Notes: generated from the letters alone by a model not told the origin. DNA of 64,000 nt from Heliocidaris tuberculata (GCA_025618425.1 CM046837.1:25167793-25231792); one strand, 5' to 3'; counted from the stretch's first letter, positions 46,537 through 58,554 are shown. Made by a program: numbers and translations.

Positions 46537-46741
46537 TTTCAAAGAGAAGGTGGACTTCTGGGGAGCGTTTCATCAAGCGTTTTGTCAGTGATTTTTTACC
46601 GACAACTGTTATAAGCTACTGAAATCCTTGCATCTGATTGGCTGAGAGCAAATTTGTCAGTAAAAATCACTGACAAAACCGCTTGATGAAACACTCCCCT
46701 GGTATAAAGACTAAAAATGATTTGTAAGTTTTCTCATTCTT
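46537..46741 (+). repeat. Family D fragment with an internal palindrome
   Basis: Starts AGAGAAGGTGGACTTCTGG, is interrupted at 46561 by a 138-bp palindrome, resumes at 46699 (TGGTATAAAGACTAAAAATG) and is cut by the family C MITE at 46742. Confidence 0.65.
46561..46698. mobile_element. 138-bp palindromic MITE
   Basis: GGGAGCGTTTCATCAAGCG and its inverse CGCTTGATGAAACACTCCC, then TTTTGTCAGTGATTTTTACC in both orientations. Confidence 0.65.
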
Positions 46742-46745
46742 TTAA

Positions 46746-47328
46746 AGGAGAATGAAACCCTGGGGAAAAATCAATTTTAATGAAAAGAGAGGATAGAGAG
46801 AAGCAATTAAAAAAAAGTTCCATCAAAATCGGTTACGAAATAAGAAAGTTATGAAAGTTTGAAAAGTCTCAATTTATTTCCTATGGCGATCCCCAAATTG
46901 GCAATGTTGCTTCAAAGTGACAGGTTTAGTAGTACAACTCTCCATATGTTTTGTACACAAAATTTCATATTTTCCCCATTATCTCTCAAGGTGCAGCTTG
47001 TCTCTCCTTCTTAGCTCAAGATATATCATGGGAAAATGTATTTGACACAACATTATGTTGAGTTCACAAAAAGACAAGCAGCATCTTTAGAGATAATGGA
47101 GAAAATCTGAAATTTTGTGTACAAAACATATTGAGAGTAGTTACTAAACCTGCCATTTTGAAGCAACACTGCCAATTTGAGGATCGCCATAGAAAGTAAA
47201 TTGAGACTTTTCAAACTGTCAAAACTTTTTCATTTCGTAACTGATTTTGATGGAACTTTTTTTAAAATTGCTTCTCTCTATCCTCTCTTTTCATTAAAAT
47301 GGATATTTCCCCAGGGTTTCATTCTCCT
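46746..47328 (+). mobile_element. TTAA MITE family C, intact
   Basis: TTAA at 46742-46745 and 47329-47332; ends AGGAGAATGAAACCC/GGGTTTCATTCTCCT. Its left end cuts a family D copy and its right TTAA is also the left TTAA of the next MITE. Confidence 0.87.
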
Positions 47329-47332
47329 TTAA

Positions 47333-47721
47333 AGGGATTCGGTAACTTTGTGGAGGCTTGATTTAATAAATTGTTGAATTTTGATATCTGCCTTGTATAA
47401 TGATGTTCAGAAGGATAAATAAATAGCCAGGCATAGAAAGGTTTTCAAATATATAAAGCTATTATTAAGATATCTATGACTGAATACTCCCATTCACGAA
47501 AGCGTATGGCCATACGCTTTAGTCTAACACTGAGTCTATGGAGGAAAATGAGTCTGGCATTTCCGGTCACTTGCATATGTTTACTTTTTTGAAGCTCATG
47601 ATGATTTTGAAGTGCTTTTTTTTTCCTGGGCTTCATTTTTACACCATATTACATACACTGATAGCATGTAAGGCCAGGCAGCTCAGATTTTATCAAGCCT
47701 CTACAAAGTTACCAAATCACT
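47333..47721. mobile_element. TTAA MITE family M
   Basis: The ends AGGGATTCGGTAACTTTG (left) and CAAAGTTACCAAATCACT (right) are inverted repeats that run on into GAGGCTTGAT. TTAA at 47329-47332 (shared with family C) and 47722-47725. Confidence 0.75.
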
Positions 47722-48057
47722 TTAAGCTTCCAGATTGCAAATTTAGAAATCCTACGCGTGTACATGTATACTGCATGTCAGATCTACATAGATCTTTATA
47801 TAGTGTGTGGCCTCCTACTCCTACAAATGTACATGTACATCATAAGGCTCAATGACGTCACCCAGGTCTCATCTTTGCAAAAGTTCAAATAAGACATCTC
47901 TACGGAAATCTATCAAGTAACAAGTACAATTTAAAAGAATATATTACTAGCGAGTTGCTTAAAGGACATACATGCATTGTCTACTCAGAGCCAAAATTGC
48001 ATTAACTCTGTATAAAATTATAACATATTTCTGACTAGCAGCAGAAGACATCATTTT

Positions 48058-48567
48058 AAAGGTACATGTAGAAGATAGTTTTGGGAAGCCCTCAAAAACT
48101 TTTCGTGAGATTTCTTTGATTTGACTTAATAAATAGCAGGGTACTAACATACATGTAACTAAGATGCTGTGAAGTTTTTTCCTCCTCAAGTGAAGTATTT
48201 ATCGAATGAGAGGTGAAAAGTAATAAAAATCCCTGGCCCAAAAAAGAGGGGATGTAAATTCGAACAACGGCCACACACATTACGCACATGAGGATTGCTG
48301 TGTGTTATAGAATACGCTACACATAGAGCGAAGCGCTGGGTTTATTGTGTGGGGAACCTTCGGGTGGATATGGTCTTAGCGTGAGGTGGTGAAAAGCCGT
48401 TACCAAGCGTTTCTTACTGATATTTACACTAAAATTTGTTCGAAATCGTGAATGGAATGTTAAATAATCTCGTACATGCGTCTTATGATAAAAGGAGAAT
48501 AGTATGTGACTATGTTAGATAAGTTTCTTGCCAGTATGATTTTTGCTACCGAGACTGTCTATGAGCT
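48058..48567 (+). repeat. Dispersed repeat family F
   Basis: Second near-identical copy, also starting TTAAAGGTA. Diverged partial copies of its first about 170 bp lie at 10478-10670 and, inverted, at 45235-45412. Confidence 0.7.
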
Positions 48568-48960
48568 TTAAGTTTCTATGCGGAGAGTCCACACCATTTA
48601 CAGATATTCCTCCATGACAAGTGTAATATAACTCAAAAGCCCAAGGTCCGGCTTTACGATCAAATGGTCTCAGGCAATGTGCACACATGTACAACATTAC
48701 CATGAACAAACTTCAAAGAAACGGCTCCAAAGAGGGGAAATTCTCAAACAAACAAGTGAATGAGTAAATTACGCAATGCGTAATAAATGTCCCCGCCGGA
48801 AGTGCAGATCTGTGGAAATTAACTAGCCTGAACCTTAAAACTTCAGTGAAAAACTTTAGTGAATAAAATAATAATGTTACTGCATGCAAAAGAAGAGAAT
48901 ACCAACAATGCATGTATACAACTGAAATATAAAACATGAAAACATTATGAACCTTCAGCC

Positions 48961-49396
48961 ATTTTGAATAAATTTGCATAAATTTGCATGAATAATGAAT
49001 TTCAAAATTCTGTGTAGAAGTTTGGAAGCCCCCACCCAGCCCTATCAGATAAAACAATCGGAATCAAAATCCGATGTGAAATAGAGGAGAAGTAGCATTT
49101 TTCGTCAATTTTGAATAAATTTGCATAAATTTGCATAATTAATGAATTTCAAAATTCTGTGTAGAAGTTTGGAAGCCCCCATCCAGCCCTATTAGATAAA
49201 ACAATCGGAATCAAAATCCGATGTGAAATAGAGGAGAAGTAGCATTTTTCGTCACTTTTGAATAAATTTGCATAAATTTGCATAATTAATGAATTTCAAA
49301 ATGTGTAGAAGTTTGGAAGCCCCCACCCAGCCCTATCAGATAAAACAATCGGAATCAAAATCGGCCAAGAAATGACGGAGAAGTAGCATTTTCTAA
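48961..49396. repeat. Three 147-bp tandem repeats
   Basis: Units start at about 48962, 49109 and 49256 with TTTGAATAAATTTGCATAAA and include GTAGAAGTTTGGAAGCCCCC and ACAATCGGAATCAAAATC. They lead into microsatellites and a CCCCTCGCGAA..TTCGGCGGGG hairpin (49526-49551), resembling the 3' part of a mobile element. Confidence 0.75.
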
Positions 49397-49418
49397 CATT
49401 TGAGCACACACGGACAGA

Positions 49419-49455
49419 CGGACGGACGGACGGACGGACGGACGGACGGACGGAC

Positions 49456-49504
<49 letters not shown>

Positions 49505-49505
49505 C
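49419..49505. repeat. (ACGG)n then (AC)n microsatellites
   Basis: About ten GGAC units followed directly by about twenty AC units. Confidence 0.9.
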
Positions 49506-50669
49506 GAACGGAGCCCGTTTCATAGTCCCCTCGCGAACTTCATTCGGCGGGGACAATTAATCTCCAGGAACATATTGAGCATCCTCTGGTCTCTTGTAGA
49601 CAATAAGCACCAAGAAAACCCTAATGGAATGATATCCCTCCAAATGGCAAGAAACAGGATTTCCATCGACTCTGCATGTTAGCAAACTGTGCTGCAGTGC
49701 AGGTTTCTACTGATTAAGGTAGCTCAGCGAAACGCATCTAGAGGTGGTCCAGCGGTCTACCGTTTTGGATCACCATGGACCTCTGTGGATTGCACCAAAA
49801 CGACGTCTTGGCGTTCTCACCACAGAAATGGCAGGATCTAGCGTGTGCTAAAGCGCGCTTTCCCTTGTAATAAGAACAGGGTCAGAGTTCCAACTGTAAG
49901 TGGGTTTTTGATTTATGGAGTGCCAAGTGTCAACCTTGTCAGCTCCCCTACCCCCCCCCCCCCCAAAAAAATGCCAAAATTCCATGGCTCAGTGAATAAA
50001 TTGTGTCATCATGAAATCAGTTTTTCATATTCATTACAAACAATGGGGTAATTCCTTTTGTCTGTGTTACATGTATAGTCTTGTGGTTTTAACACTTGAC
50101 TAAGATGTGAAGGTCAAAGGCTGATCCCTGGCAAGGCATTTATATCCTCAAGAAGAAATATTTATATCCATCCATTGGGCACACTTTGATTGCTTTTTCA
50201 ATCTTCCAAGACCTGTCTCATGAATGAGGTATAAATGCAAGTGGCCAACCTTCAGACCTTGCACCATTAATTCATTCTTAAAGTAAATAAGAACATTTGG
50301 CTTGCTCTAATGTAATAAGTTGATGACACACTTGTATGAGTTCACCCATGACATGGTGAGTTCACCCATGACACTATCGACAAAATGTGTGCACACACTT
50401 GATTTCTTACAGTCAAATGCAAGATAACAGAAAAATTGTCCCCAATCAAAAGTTATTATGATATCAACATGAGTTTCGATCCTACACATGCATCACAATA
50501 GCTTCATCAACAATAATATCAGCTATAAAATATGTGCTCTACGCTGCTAAGAACAGAATACTTAATGTATAATAATGTGAGATAGCAGAAAACAAACACT
50601 ATACTACTTACTCTAAAAAGAACTTGTCCTCAATCAAAGTTACTGTGCCTCCATTTGATAGCGACTCAC

Positions 50670-50849
50670 GTGCATAGATCCAACTTAACCAGGACTTGGG
50701 GTTCCGTACAGTCATACCCCGTCTACTGCTGTTAAGGGCCCGTCGTTCGTCCGGCTAATTAGCTGAGAGAGAAAGAGCTCGAGTCAGGAAACCCAAACAG
50801 GAAGTGTGATGTCATCCTGACTTTGTCCCAGGCAGCCAATGAACAGCTG
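50670..50849 (-). promoter_or_regulatory. Candidate promoter and non-coding first exon
   Basis: A CpG- and GC-richer, non-repetitive block in AT-rich surroundings. It contains an ETS-like ACAGGAAGTG (50797-50806), a CRE-like TGATGTCA (50807-50814), CCAAT (50836-50840) and the E-box CAGCTG (50844-50849). Read on the minus strand, a GTGAGT donor lies at 50669-50664. It could be the leader exon of the ankyrin gene, whose start exon has an acceptor but no promoter of its own, with a 21.7 kb first intron. That link is inference. Confidence 0.3.
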
Positions 50850-51357
50850 TCAGTCAACCATCACCATGGCAATGCTGGGAGGAAAAAGCAAATGAAAGAG
50901 AGGGGAAGGAGGTGAAGAAAAGGGGCAACTATTGTGGATGCTGCAGAGATATCATTCAGCAGTCTTATGGGCAATTACACAGTTACAAGTTACATTTGGA
51001 GAGGTTTTGAGTTACATCTTTGAAGCTCCTGTTCTCTTACTACAGGTGTTATAGGTAAATGAGTTTTAGTTACAACAATGCACACATACTAGAGTACCTA
51101 AATACAGTATCAAAACTTCGGAAGAAGAAACATACTTTCTGCCAACCCTGCAAATGTTCAGTTACTCATGTCACATTATTAACCCCTTCTCTACCACCAG
51201 ATTTTTGAGCTATTGTCAAAAATGAACTTTCAAGAGTTAAATGTTAACTCAAAGAGTTTTTTTCTTGGGCAAAGATATATTGCATAGGAATAAACATTGT
51301 ATCGAAGGCACAGGCTTCTGTATATGAGGAAGAATTTTCAAGCCATTGTAAGCTTAA

Positions 51358-51941
51358 AGGGCAATCCAACCTTGATAATAAAATGATTTGTGTGAAAGCA
51401 GAAAAATAAGAAAAACAGGATGGCGAAAGTTTGAAAGAAATCGGACAAGGACTAAGAAAGTTATGGATGTTTGAAAAATGAGATCACTACTTCTATGCGA
51501 ATCTCAAATTGGCAATTTGGTGAGTCAATTGTGACATTTTTGTGGACAACTCTCCCATTTGTCGTACGCAAAAATATCATTAATTTGTGGTTTTCTTCGA
51601 GGCGCTTTTACCCTCAGGGCAGTACTCAAAATATATTGGAGATAGCATATTGTTATAGGTCCTCATGAATGAAAAGATCCTTATATGAGTAATGCATTTG
51701 AAAAAAGTGGCATTTTAGTCATTTTGTGTGTTAGAGCGAATGGGAGAGTTGTCCACAGCTACATCACAGTGACATTACCTATACGGCCAATTTGAAATTC
51801 CCTTATGCATAGTGATTACAACTTTCAAAAATTCATAACTTTCTTATTGCTTGTCCGATTTCGTTCAAACTTTCACCAATCTGCTTCTCTGATTTTTCCT
51901 CTTTCTTTCAAAGCAACTTGCTATAAAGGTTGGATTTCCCT
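51358..51941 (+). mobile_element. TTAA MITE family B, intact
   Basis: TTAA at 51354-51357 and 51942-51945; ends AGGGCAATCCAACCTT and AAGGTTGGATTTCCCT. 584 bp. Contains GTGGACAACTCTCCCATTTG and the inverse of the same words; no credible ORF. Confidence 0.87.
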
Positions 51942-52210
51942 TTAAACAAAATGTTCAACACTCCAATTTGGGGGCAGGATTTGCCGCCCATGGCATGGTA
52001 AGGGTTAAAAGAGAAAAGTGTAACATGAGTAACCAAACATTTCTTCTTCAGATCTGAAGATTTCATGCTGTACATATATTTAGGTACTCTAACATGTGTG
52101 CACTATTTTAACTAAAACTCATTTACATGTACCAAACACCTAAAGAGAACAATTAAGAAATTAAGATGTAACTCAAAACCTCTCCAAATGTGAATAACCA
52201 TGCATAGAAT

Positions 52211-55200
52211 TTATGGCAGGCCAAAGGGGAATATATTCGTCTCTTGCATTTATATTCATCTCTAATATATATTCGTCTCTAATATATTCGTCTCTTGTAC
52301 TTATATTCATCTCTGAAAAAATATATTCATCTTTTGAAGTTGTTTATATTTATCTCTATAGAAATATATTCATCTCTTCAATATTTTCGTCTTTTCATTA
52401 TATTCATCTCTTCAATATTTTCGTCTTTTCATTATATTTGTCTTTTTTATATATTCAGCTTTTAAATATTTTTGTCATTTTAATCTATTCATCTCTTCAA
52501 TACTTTTATCTTTAAATTATATTCCTGTATTTCATATATTCATCTTTTCAATATTTTTGTCTTTTTAATCCATTTATCTTTTGAATGTTTTCATCATTAA
52601 TTATATTCACCTATTTTGATATTTTCGTCTTGAAATTATATTCATCCTTTATCATTTAGATGTATTTTTGTTCGTCCTTGACAATATTAGTCGTATCTAT
52701 TCGACTCCAGAGCTCTTGATCTGTGCGACTCTGTGTGGCATTTATTCCACAGCAGGTTTGTTCGTCTTTGAAACATTATATTCTTCTTCTCCAATGGGCA
52801 CGAGATGGCGCTGCTCTCTGCTCTTGCTCTAACTCAACCTCGGCGCAGTCGGCACCTGTATAGCAAACCCCGCTATAGTATTAGTATTAAAGTCTTTCAA
52901 AAATAGATCCACTCATAACAGATAGGAATCAACTCTAACTGCACTAGGGAGGAGAGAGAGAGAGAGAGAGATTCGAGAGGGGGGGGGGGGGCTGTGAGAG
53001 ATGCTTGTAATTTTATTTTGTTAAAGTTATTTGATGAGAAACTTTCTATCAATATTTATGTGATGGGGGGCGGGGTCCAAACATTTCCCCGATGTTATAG
53101 CTCTATATGAGCAAACACTATGATATCTGACGGGAACGTTGAGAAAAGTAAAAGAAAATAATAATAATAAAATGAAATAAAATGAAATAAATAAATAAAA
53201 TGCCATTTTTATTTTTCTAACTCAGAATATTTCATTTAAAAAAACAGCCTATTTTGAATAAAATCAACTAGTAACCTTCTAACAATTACCAGTCCTATTC
53301 TGTCTTTGTAGGCATATCCCAAAGTTCCTTTTGCCGCCCCCCCCCCCCCACGAGCCTCTTTGTCTCTCTCTCTCCCTTCCTTCCCCCTCTGACAGGCTTT
53401 CATTTTCTCATACTCGCTTATTCTTTCTCACAACCGATCTGTAAAAATGACTCCAATGGAACGAGGACAAAAAGTGGCGTATCCAGGATTTTTTAACGGG
53501 GGGGGGGGGGGGGAGCAGGGGAATTTAATGGGTTCCAGTTTTTCCTCCATAATTCTCTTACATGGAAAAAAGGGGGTTATCACATAATTATTTTAAGGTC
53601 TGTTTTCCGTCCAAAATTCTCTGACAAGCAAAAGGGGGAAAAATGTTATCAGTTCTAAAAGGAAGCACATTTTTTTGTTGTCAATAGTTGTCAAGGGCAT
53701 TCTACCCCCTGCCAGCCTCCATCGGGACTGCAGAAGGACAGACCCTGGCCTAGCTAGGGCTAGAGCCAGCCCAAGGAACCACCGTGTCGGTCGCTATTCA
53801 GCTCAGCTATTCTGCTTGCATGATCTAACGACAGCCATTTGTCTTGCCGTAATTCAGTGATATAACATTAGGAATTTATAAATTTGGCACACTGAATTTT
53901 GCCTCTGATCCATAAGAAATATGATAGTGAACTGGATTTTAGTTAGCGTTTCTTCTTACCCGCTGGGTCTGCTGCAATTGCTGCGGACGTCTGCTAGCGC
54001 ATGATCTCATTGGATGTCGTCGAACTCACGTGATCGATATACACGCCCATATTACGTCATCAATAACAACAAACGGTTTCACGTGTAGTATGACAAATTA
54101 TTTTTTTTGGTCAAAAGCATGCATATTCCCGGGGATTTATGCGGGACCTATTGGACTCATCGAGCCTTAATTATACATTTTCAGAGTTTGAAATTTCATG
54201 TAAATCACATTTTTCCTCATTTCAAATAAATGACAGGGGAATTAAAGTCATTTCAAAATCCCTGTTTTGTGTGTTAACCTATGGCAGTTGGAAGGCCAAA
54301 AGTATGCATATTCCCGGGGATTTATGTGGGGTCTCTTCCACTTTTTGAGCCTTCATTAAGCTATTTCAGAGTCTCAAATTACATGCAAGCCACATTTACA
54401 ATAAATTCAAGGTAATAATAGGGGAACTATAATCATTCTTAAAATCCCTGTTTTTACATGTTAACCCTATGGCAGACGAAAAAGCAGGATGATCCCTGAG
54501 ATTTATAGTGGCATTTATTGAAAGTAAAGGTTCAAGAAATGTTTTTTGAACTATCCATCCTTCCTCTCGTTCAAAAATCAGACTTGAAAAAGATAGAGTA
54601 AGATATGAAATATCAAGAAAAAAGGAGACATCTTTTCACGTGTTATACCTATGGCGAACGTATTTTTCCGAGTCTTTTTTAACACAGCAATTTACGCTTG
54701 CCGAATGTACTACGGAAGTAGGTGAGAGTAATCTGTCTTGATACTATTAAAAGTCTTTGCCCTAGCTAGCTAGCTAGCTCCGGCGCGGCCGGCCGGGGGG
54801 AAGTCGCGCGCGCGCATATGTTCGAAAGTGGTAAAGCGCCATCTCGTGCCCATTGGAGAAGAAGAATATAATATGTCAAAGACAAATATTAAGAGACGAA
54901 CATATTATTTCAAAGACGAACAAACTTGTGGAATAAATGCCGCACAGAGTCGCACAGATCGAGGGCTCTCGAGACGAATAGATACGAGCGCCATCTCCTG
55001 CCATTTATCTCAAAAGATGAATATAATTTCAAGACGAAATTATCGAAATAGGTGAATATAATTAAAAGATGAAAACATTCAAAAGATGAATAGATTAAAA
55101 AGACGAAAATATTGAAAAGATGACTATATGAAGTAGATGAATATAATTAAAAGATAAAAGTATTGAAGAGATGAATAGATTAAAATGACAAAAATATTTA

Positions 55201-55522
55201 AAAGTTGAATATATAAAAAAAAAGATGAATATAATGAAAAGACGAAAATATTGAAGAGATGAATATAATAAAAAGACGAAAATATTGAAGAGATGAATAT
55301 AATAAAAAGACAAAAATATTGAAGAGATGAATAGATTAAAATGACAAAAATGTTGAAAAGCTGAATATATTTCTGTAGAGATTTATATAAACAATTTCAA
55401 AAGATGAATATATTTCTTCAGAGATGAATATAAATACAAGAGACGAATATATTAGAGACGAATATATATTAGAGATGAATATAAATACAAGAGACGAATA
55501 TATTCCCCTATGGCTTGCCATA
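52211..55522. mobile_element. 3.3 kb foldback element with repeat-built arms
   Basis: Left arm 52211-52812 and right arm 54835-55522 are inverted copies: TTATGGCAGGCC then GGGGAATATATTCGTCTCTTG outside, GGGCACGAGATGGCGCT inside. Arms consist mainly of 30-35-bp units such as ATATTCATCTCTTCAATATTTTCGTC-like. The 2.0 kb spacer has poly-G tracts, a direct repeat of about 185 bp (54115-54500) and a GC palindrome cluster, but no recognisable gene. Confidence 0.75.
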
Positions 55523-56560
55523 AGAATTGCCCTTATGGAAGTTCATGTGACAGCCTACAGAACATAAGGTCCATTCACACGAGCAATAAGTGAAATTCCA
55601 AAATTGATTTATAGACCTCCATCAGAATCTTACCTGTTTCATGTGTGAACAACAACAACAAAATCCCAATGAATGAGGTTCTGATTGTGATTCAGACTGC
55701 ACTAAAAGTGCACTTTCCCGTGAATAAACTTGATAATTTGTCATGCATTTTACAACAAAGATCAGTGGAGTGCTCTGTGCTATAACCAAGGTCAGCAGAA
55801 GTGAGATTAGAGAACCAGTTTTGTATCCCATGTGTGAATGGGGGCAAAAAAAGCTCAAACCCAAATTTTCTGTGTGTGAATGAGCCTACATGTACATGTA
55901 GGTATATTGTGTCTAAAGTACATGTACATGTATCATGACCTGTATGCACATGTACATGTATGTATCACTGCCTCACATTCAAACGAGTGCTATAAAAGGC
56001 AGCACAGAATTCAGACAGGAAATTGGACCATTTAGTTGAGTACCTCATTAAATGTAATTTCCACGCACTAGCAAGCGCAGGAAAAACATGACAGAGGATG
56101 TCGGTCTATAAAAGGAAACAATGCAAAAGGATCAATAATTGACAAAGCTCTTCCTTTGATTCTTTCAGAGATTTCTTGTTTTCAAGTTGCCACGTAACTC
56201 ACTTAGGTCTAATTTATTAATTAGCGTTCATTTTCAAAAATTCAAACACTTTACTTTTAACTGCAAAAAGACCCCAAACAGCTTGGCAGCTACTACATGT
56301 ACATGTACAATGTACATACATGTATATATCACAAGAATGACAGGATAAACGAACATTATGTTTTCAATCTGTCAAAGTTTACTTACTACACATGAAGATT
56401 TACTCAAGGGCATGTGATTGAGAAAAATAATAGAAAGTCTTGAAATAGTTGAACAGAAAAGCACAGGTCTTTTTCATACACTTCTTGTACATGTTCATTT
56501 CTTCTGAGCTAATCTTGAGATCTGATAAAAGAATTGCATTTTGAGAGAAACTGGCTTCAT
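55523..56560. other. No supported gene
   Basis: Degenerate inverted words TGTGTGAA/TTCACAC (55560-55880) suggest an old inverted-repeat element. Several TACATGTACATGTA tracts (55890-55960, 56293-56330). Confidence 0.4.
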
Positions 56561-56568
56561 GTTATTAA

Positions 56569-56781
56569 CCCTTTCAGGACAGGAATTATTTAAGGGTTTA
56601 ATTGATCACATTTTGTTCTTCAAATTGGCAACGATAATATTTTCTTTTAGTGCTACATAGTTCGAATAACTTGTAATGTCTTTGAAAACAATATACATGG
56701 TTAGGAATTTGCCGTAAAGTTTTAAAAATTGCCAATTTTGATGAAAAAACAATGATTTTGAACCTCTCAATGTGTTGCCAA
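56569..56781. repeat. Family E half, cut
   Basis: CCCTTTCAGGACAGGAATTATT.. to CTCTCAATGTGTTGCCAAT follows TTAA 56565-56568; the remaining half is absent where other elements begin. Confidence 0.7.
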
Positions 56782-56797
56782 TGAGGGGTGGTGTGGG

Positions 56798-57009
56798 AGG
56801 GGTCCCTAGAGTACCTTTATATAGAGAGTAGCGACATGGACATGTCGTCTGACTTTTCTGGAAACAAAATGGCGTTCGAATTCTTTCTATTGAGAACACC
56901 CAGGTGCTCATCGGAATTGAAGAGAAATGATGCATAGCAGTGGAAACAAAATGGCGTTCAAATCATGAGTTGTCGCTACTCTCTAATAGAGGTACTCTAG
57001 GGGTCCCCT
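56798..57009. mobile_element. 212-bp MITE with AGAGAGTAGCGACA arms
   Basis: AGGGGTCCCTAGAGTACC and its inverse GGTACTCTAGGGGTCCCCT, followed inward by AGAGAGTAGCGACA/TGTCGCTACTCTCT. The middle repeats GGAAACAAAATGGCGTTC twice. Confidence 0.7.
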
Positions 57010-57593
57010 ATCAACTCCTTTTGAATTCCTTTCCCATTTCCTTTCTCTTTTCTCTCTTTAAATTTTCTTTTTCCCTTTTTGTCGTCTTTCCGCTGTTCAA
57101 GGGGGTGGGGGGGGGGGGAGGAGAAGGGGTGAGGTTACCCCTGTGCCCCCTCTATCAATGTCAATGGACATGTATGCACACAGTCAGGGACCAGGGGTCA
57201 TATCCCAAACCCCTTCAACATTTTTCTGTCTGCAAATCTAGGGTTTTTCTCGCCTGTTGGAAAATTGCAAAATACAACGTAGTGGTAACCTCTTGTTTAT
57301 ATTTTTGGACATCTGTCAGCAAATTTGTATGCAAAGTTGTATCTTTCTTTGCTCGTTACCCAGCTAAGCCAGCTATTATACATTTTCGCCAATTATTATT
57401 ATTTTTTTTAGTTTGCAGATATGAGATATATTTGAGTCTGAAACTTTCAAAGTCAATTCAAATTTTATTCAAGTAATAATTTACTGTCTGTCATCAGCAA
57501 TCTACACAAACTAAAGCTCGTCAGTTTAGAATGAGAAGTGCCTTAACTCGATTTTTGGCGATATTGAGTTATAAATGCATATTAGTTTGTAGG

Positions 57594-58554
57594 TGGGTAT
57601 TTCCACAAATAAGGGTCCCAATTTGTGACATTCTTGGTGTCCTGCTCACATAATGAACACACAGGTTTATGTGGCTCTGAGTGTAAGATGCAAATCGTGG
57701 AGTAAAGCCATGTCTTAACAGACCTTTCTGGAACTGAATTGTCCGGACAATGTCCGGACAATTTTTTCGTTACCCTGCCTGTTAAGACGCTTCACACGGG
57801 GTGTTGTCCGGACGTTGTCGCGACAACTTTTCCATAAATTCTACCCTAGGCCGCCTAGGGTAACTTTCCGTAATTAACGCGACAATGTCGCAACAAAGTC
57901 CGGACAACCATCCTGTTAAGACGCTCTCAAGGTAATTTTCTCCCTGAACACCGGAAGCTGACAAGACGCATGCGCAATAGACCAGACAGAAAATGACTCA
58001 TCACGGCAGATGGCAGAACATGTGCATGACTCAAAAGTTCAAAACACGGTCTTGTTTACAAATTATGTTGCCTGTTTGAAAGCAAATATTAAAAATCATG
58101 TAATACATGTACATGGTAAATTTTCAAACTTAACCATTGCGGATACATGAATTCAGTACAGGCACTAGATCGCATCTCGCACGCGTTTGGCTTGAATCTC
58201 GCACGCAAATGGCAAGTCATGTATACGTTGCTATGGAAACCTGCCAGGGGAAGGTTTTCAGCGTGTGTCTGCATGGGGCTCTCACCCATGTTTTTATTGC
58301 CTAATTGAGGAATGTTACCCTGGGTTTATTGTCAGGACGTTGTCGCGACATTGTCCGGACAAGGTCTGTTAAAACAGGGCTTAAGACTGCAAAGGGATTC
58401 TGGGCATAACATATTGCATCTTCACTGTTAGAATAGTACTCAATCTTACTCCACTATTTGTCTCTACCCAGAGCCACAAAAACCAGTGTGTTCCTTATGT
58501 AAGCGGGAAACCAAGAATGTCACAAATTGGGACCCTTCTTTGTGGAAATACCCA
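57594..58554. mobile_element. Outer inverted-repeat element with a nested transposon
   Basis: The TGGGTATTTCCACAAA arm continues as GGGTCCCAATTTGTGACATT and CTTGGT; the inverse arm ends at 58554 (..GTGGAAATACCCA). Arms also share GTGGCTCTGAG/CAGAGCCAC. Its middle is occupied by the 57706-58381 element. Confidence 0.75.
57706..58381. mobile_element. TAA-flanked DNA transposon derivative, nested
   Basis: Ends AGCCATGTCTTAACAGACC and GGTCTGTTAAAACAGGGCT, flanked by TAA (57703-57705, 58382-58384), the same target and AGCC start as the 1.7 kb element. Subterminal TTGTCCGGACAA and GTTGTCGCGACA palindromes. CpG-rich. No transposase. Confidence 0.7.

Noticed and set aside
50078..50145. tRNA-like sequence with a B-box-like GGCTGATCCCTGG
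   Set aside because: No paired stems and a poor A box; too weak to call a SINE or tRNA.
52213..52515. 100-codon Ile/Ser/Tyr-rich frame and its partner at 55095-55521
   Set aside because: Both are translations of the tandem units in the foldback arms.
56940..57476. 178-codon plus-strand frame
   Set aside because: Runs out of a MITE and through a poly-G tract; no recognisable protein feature.
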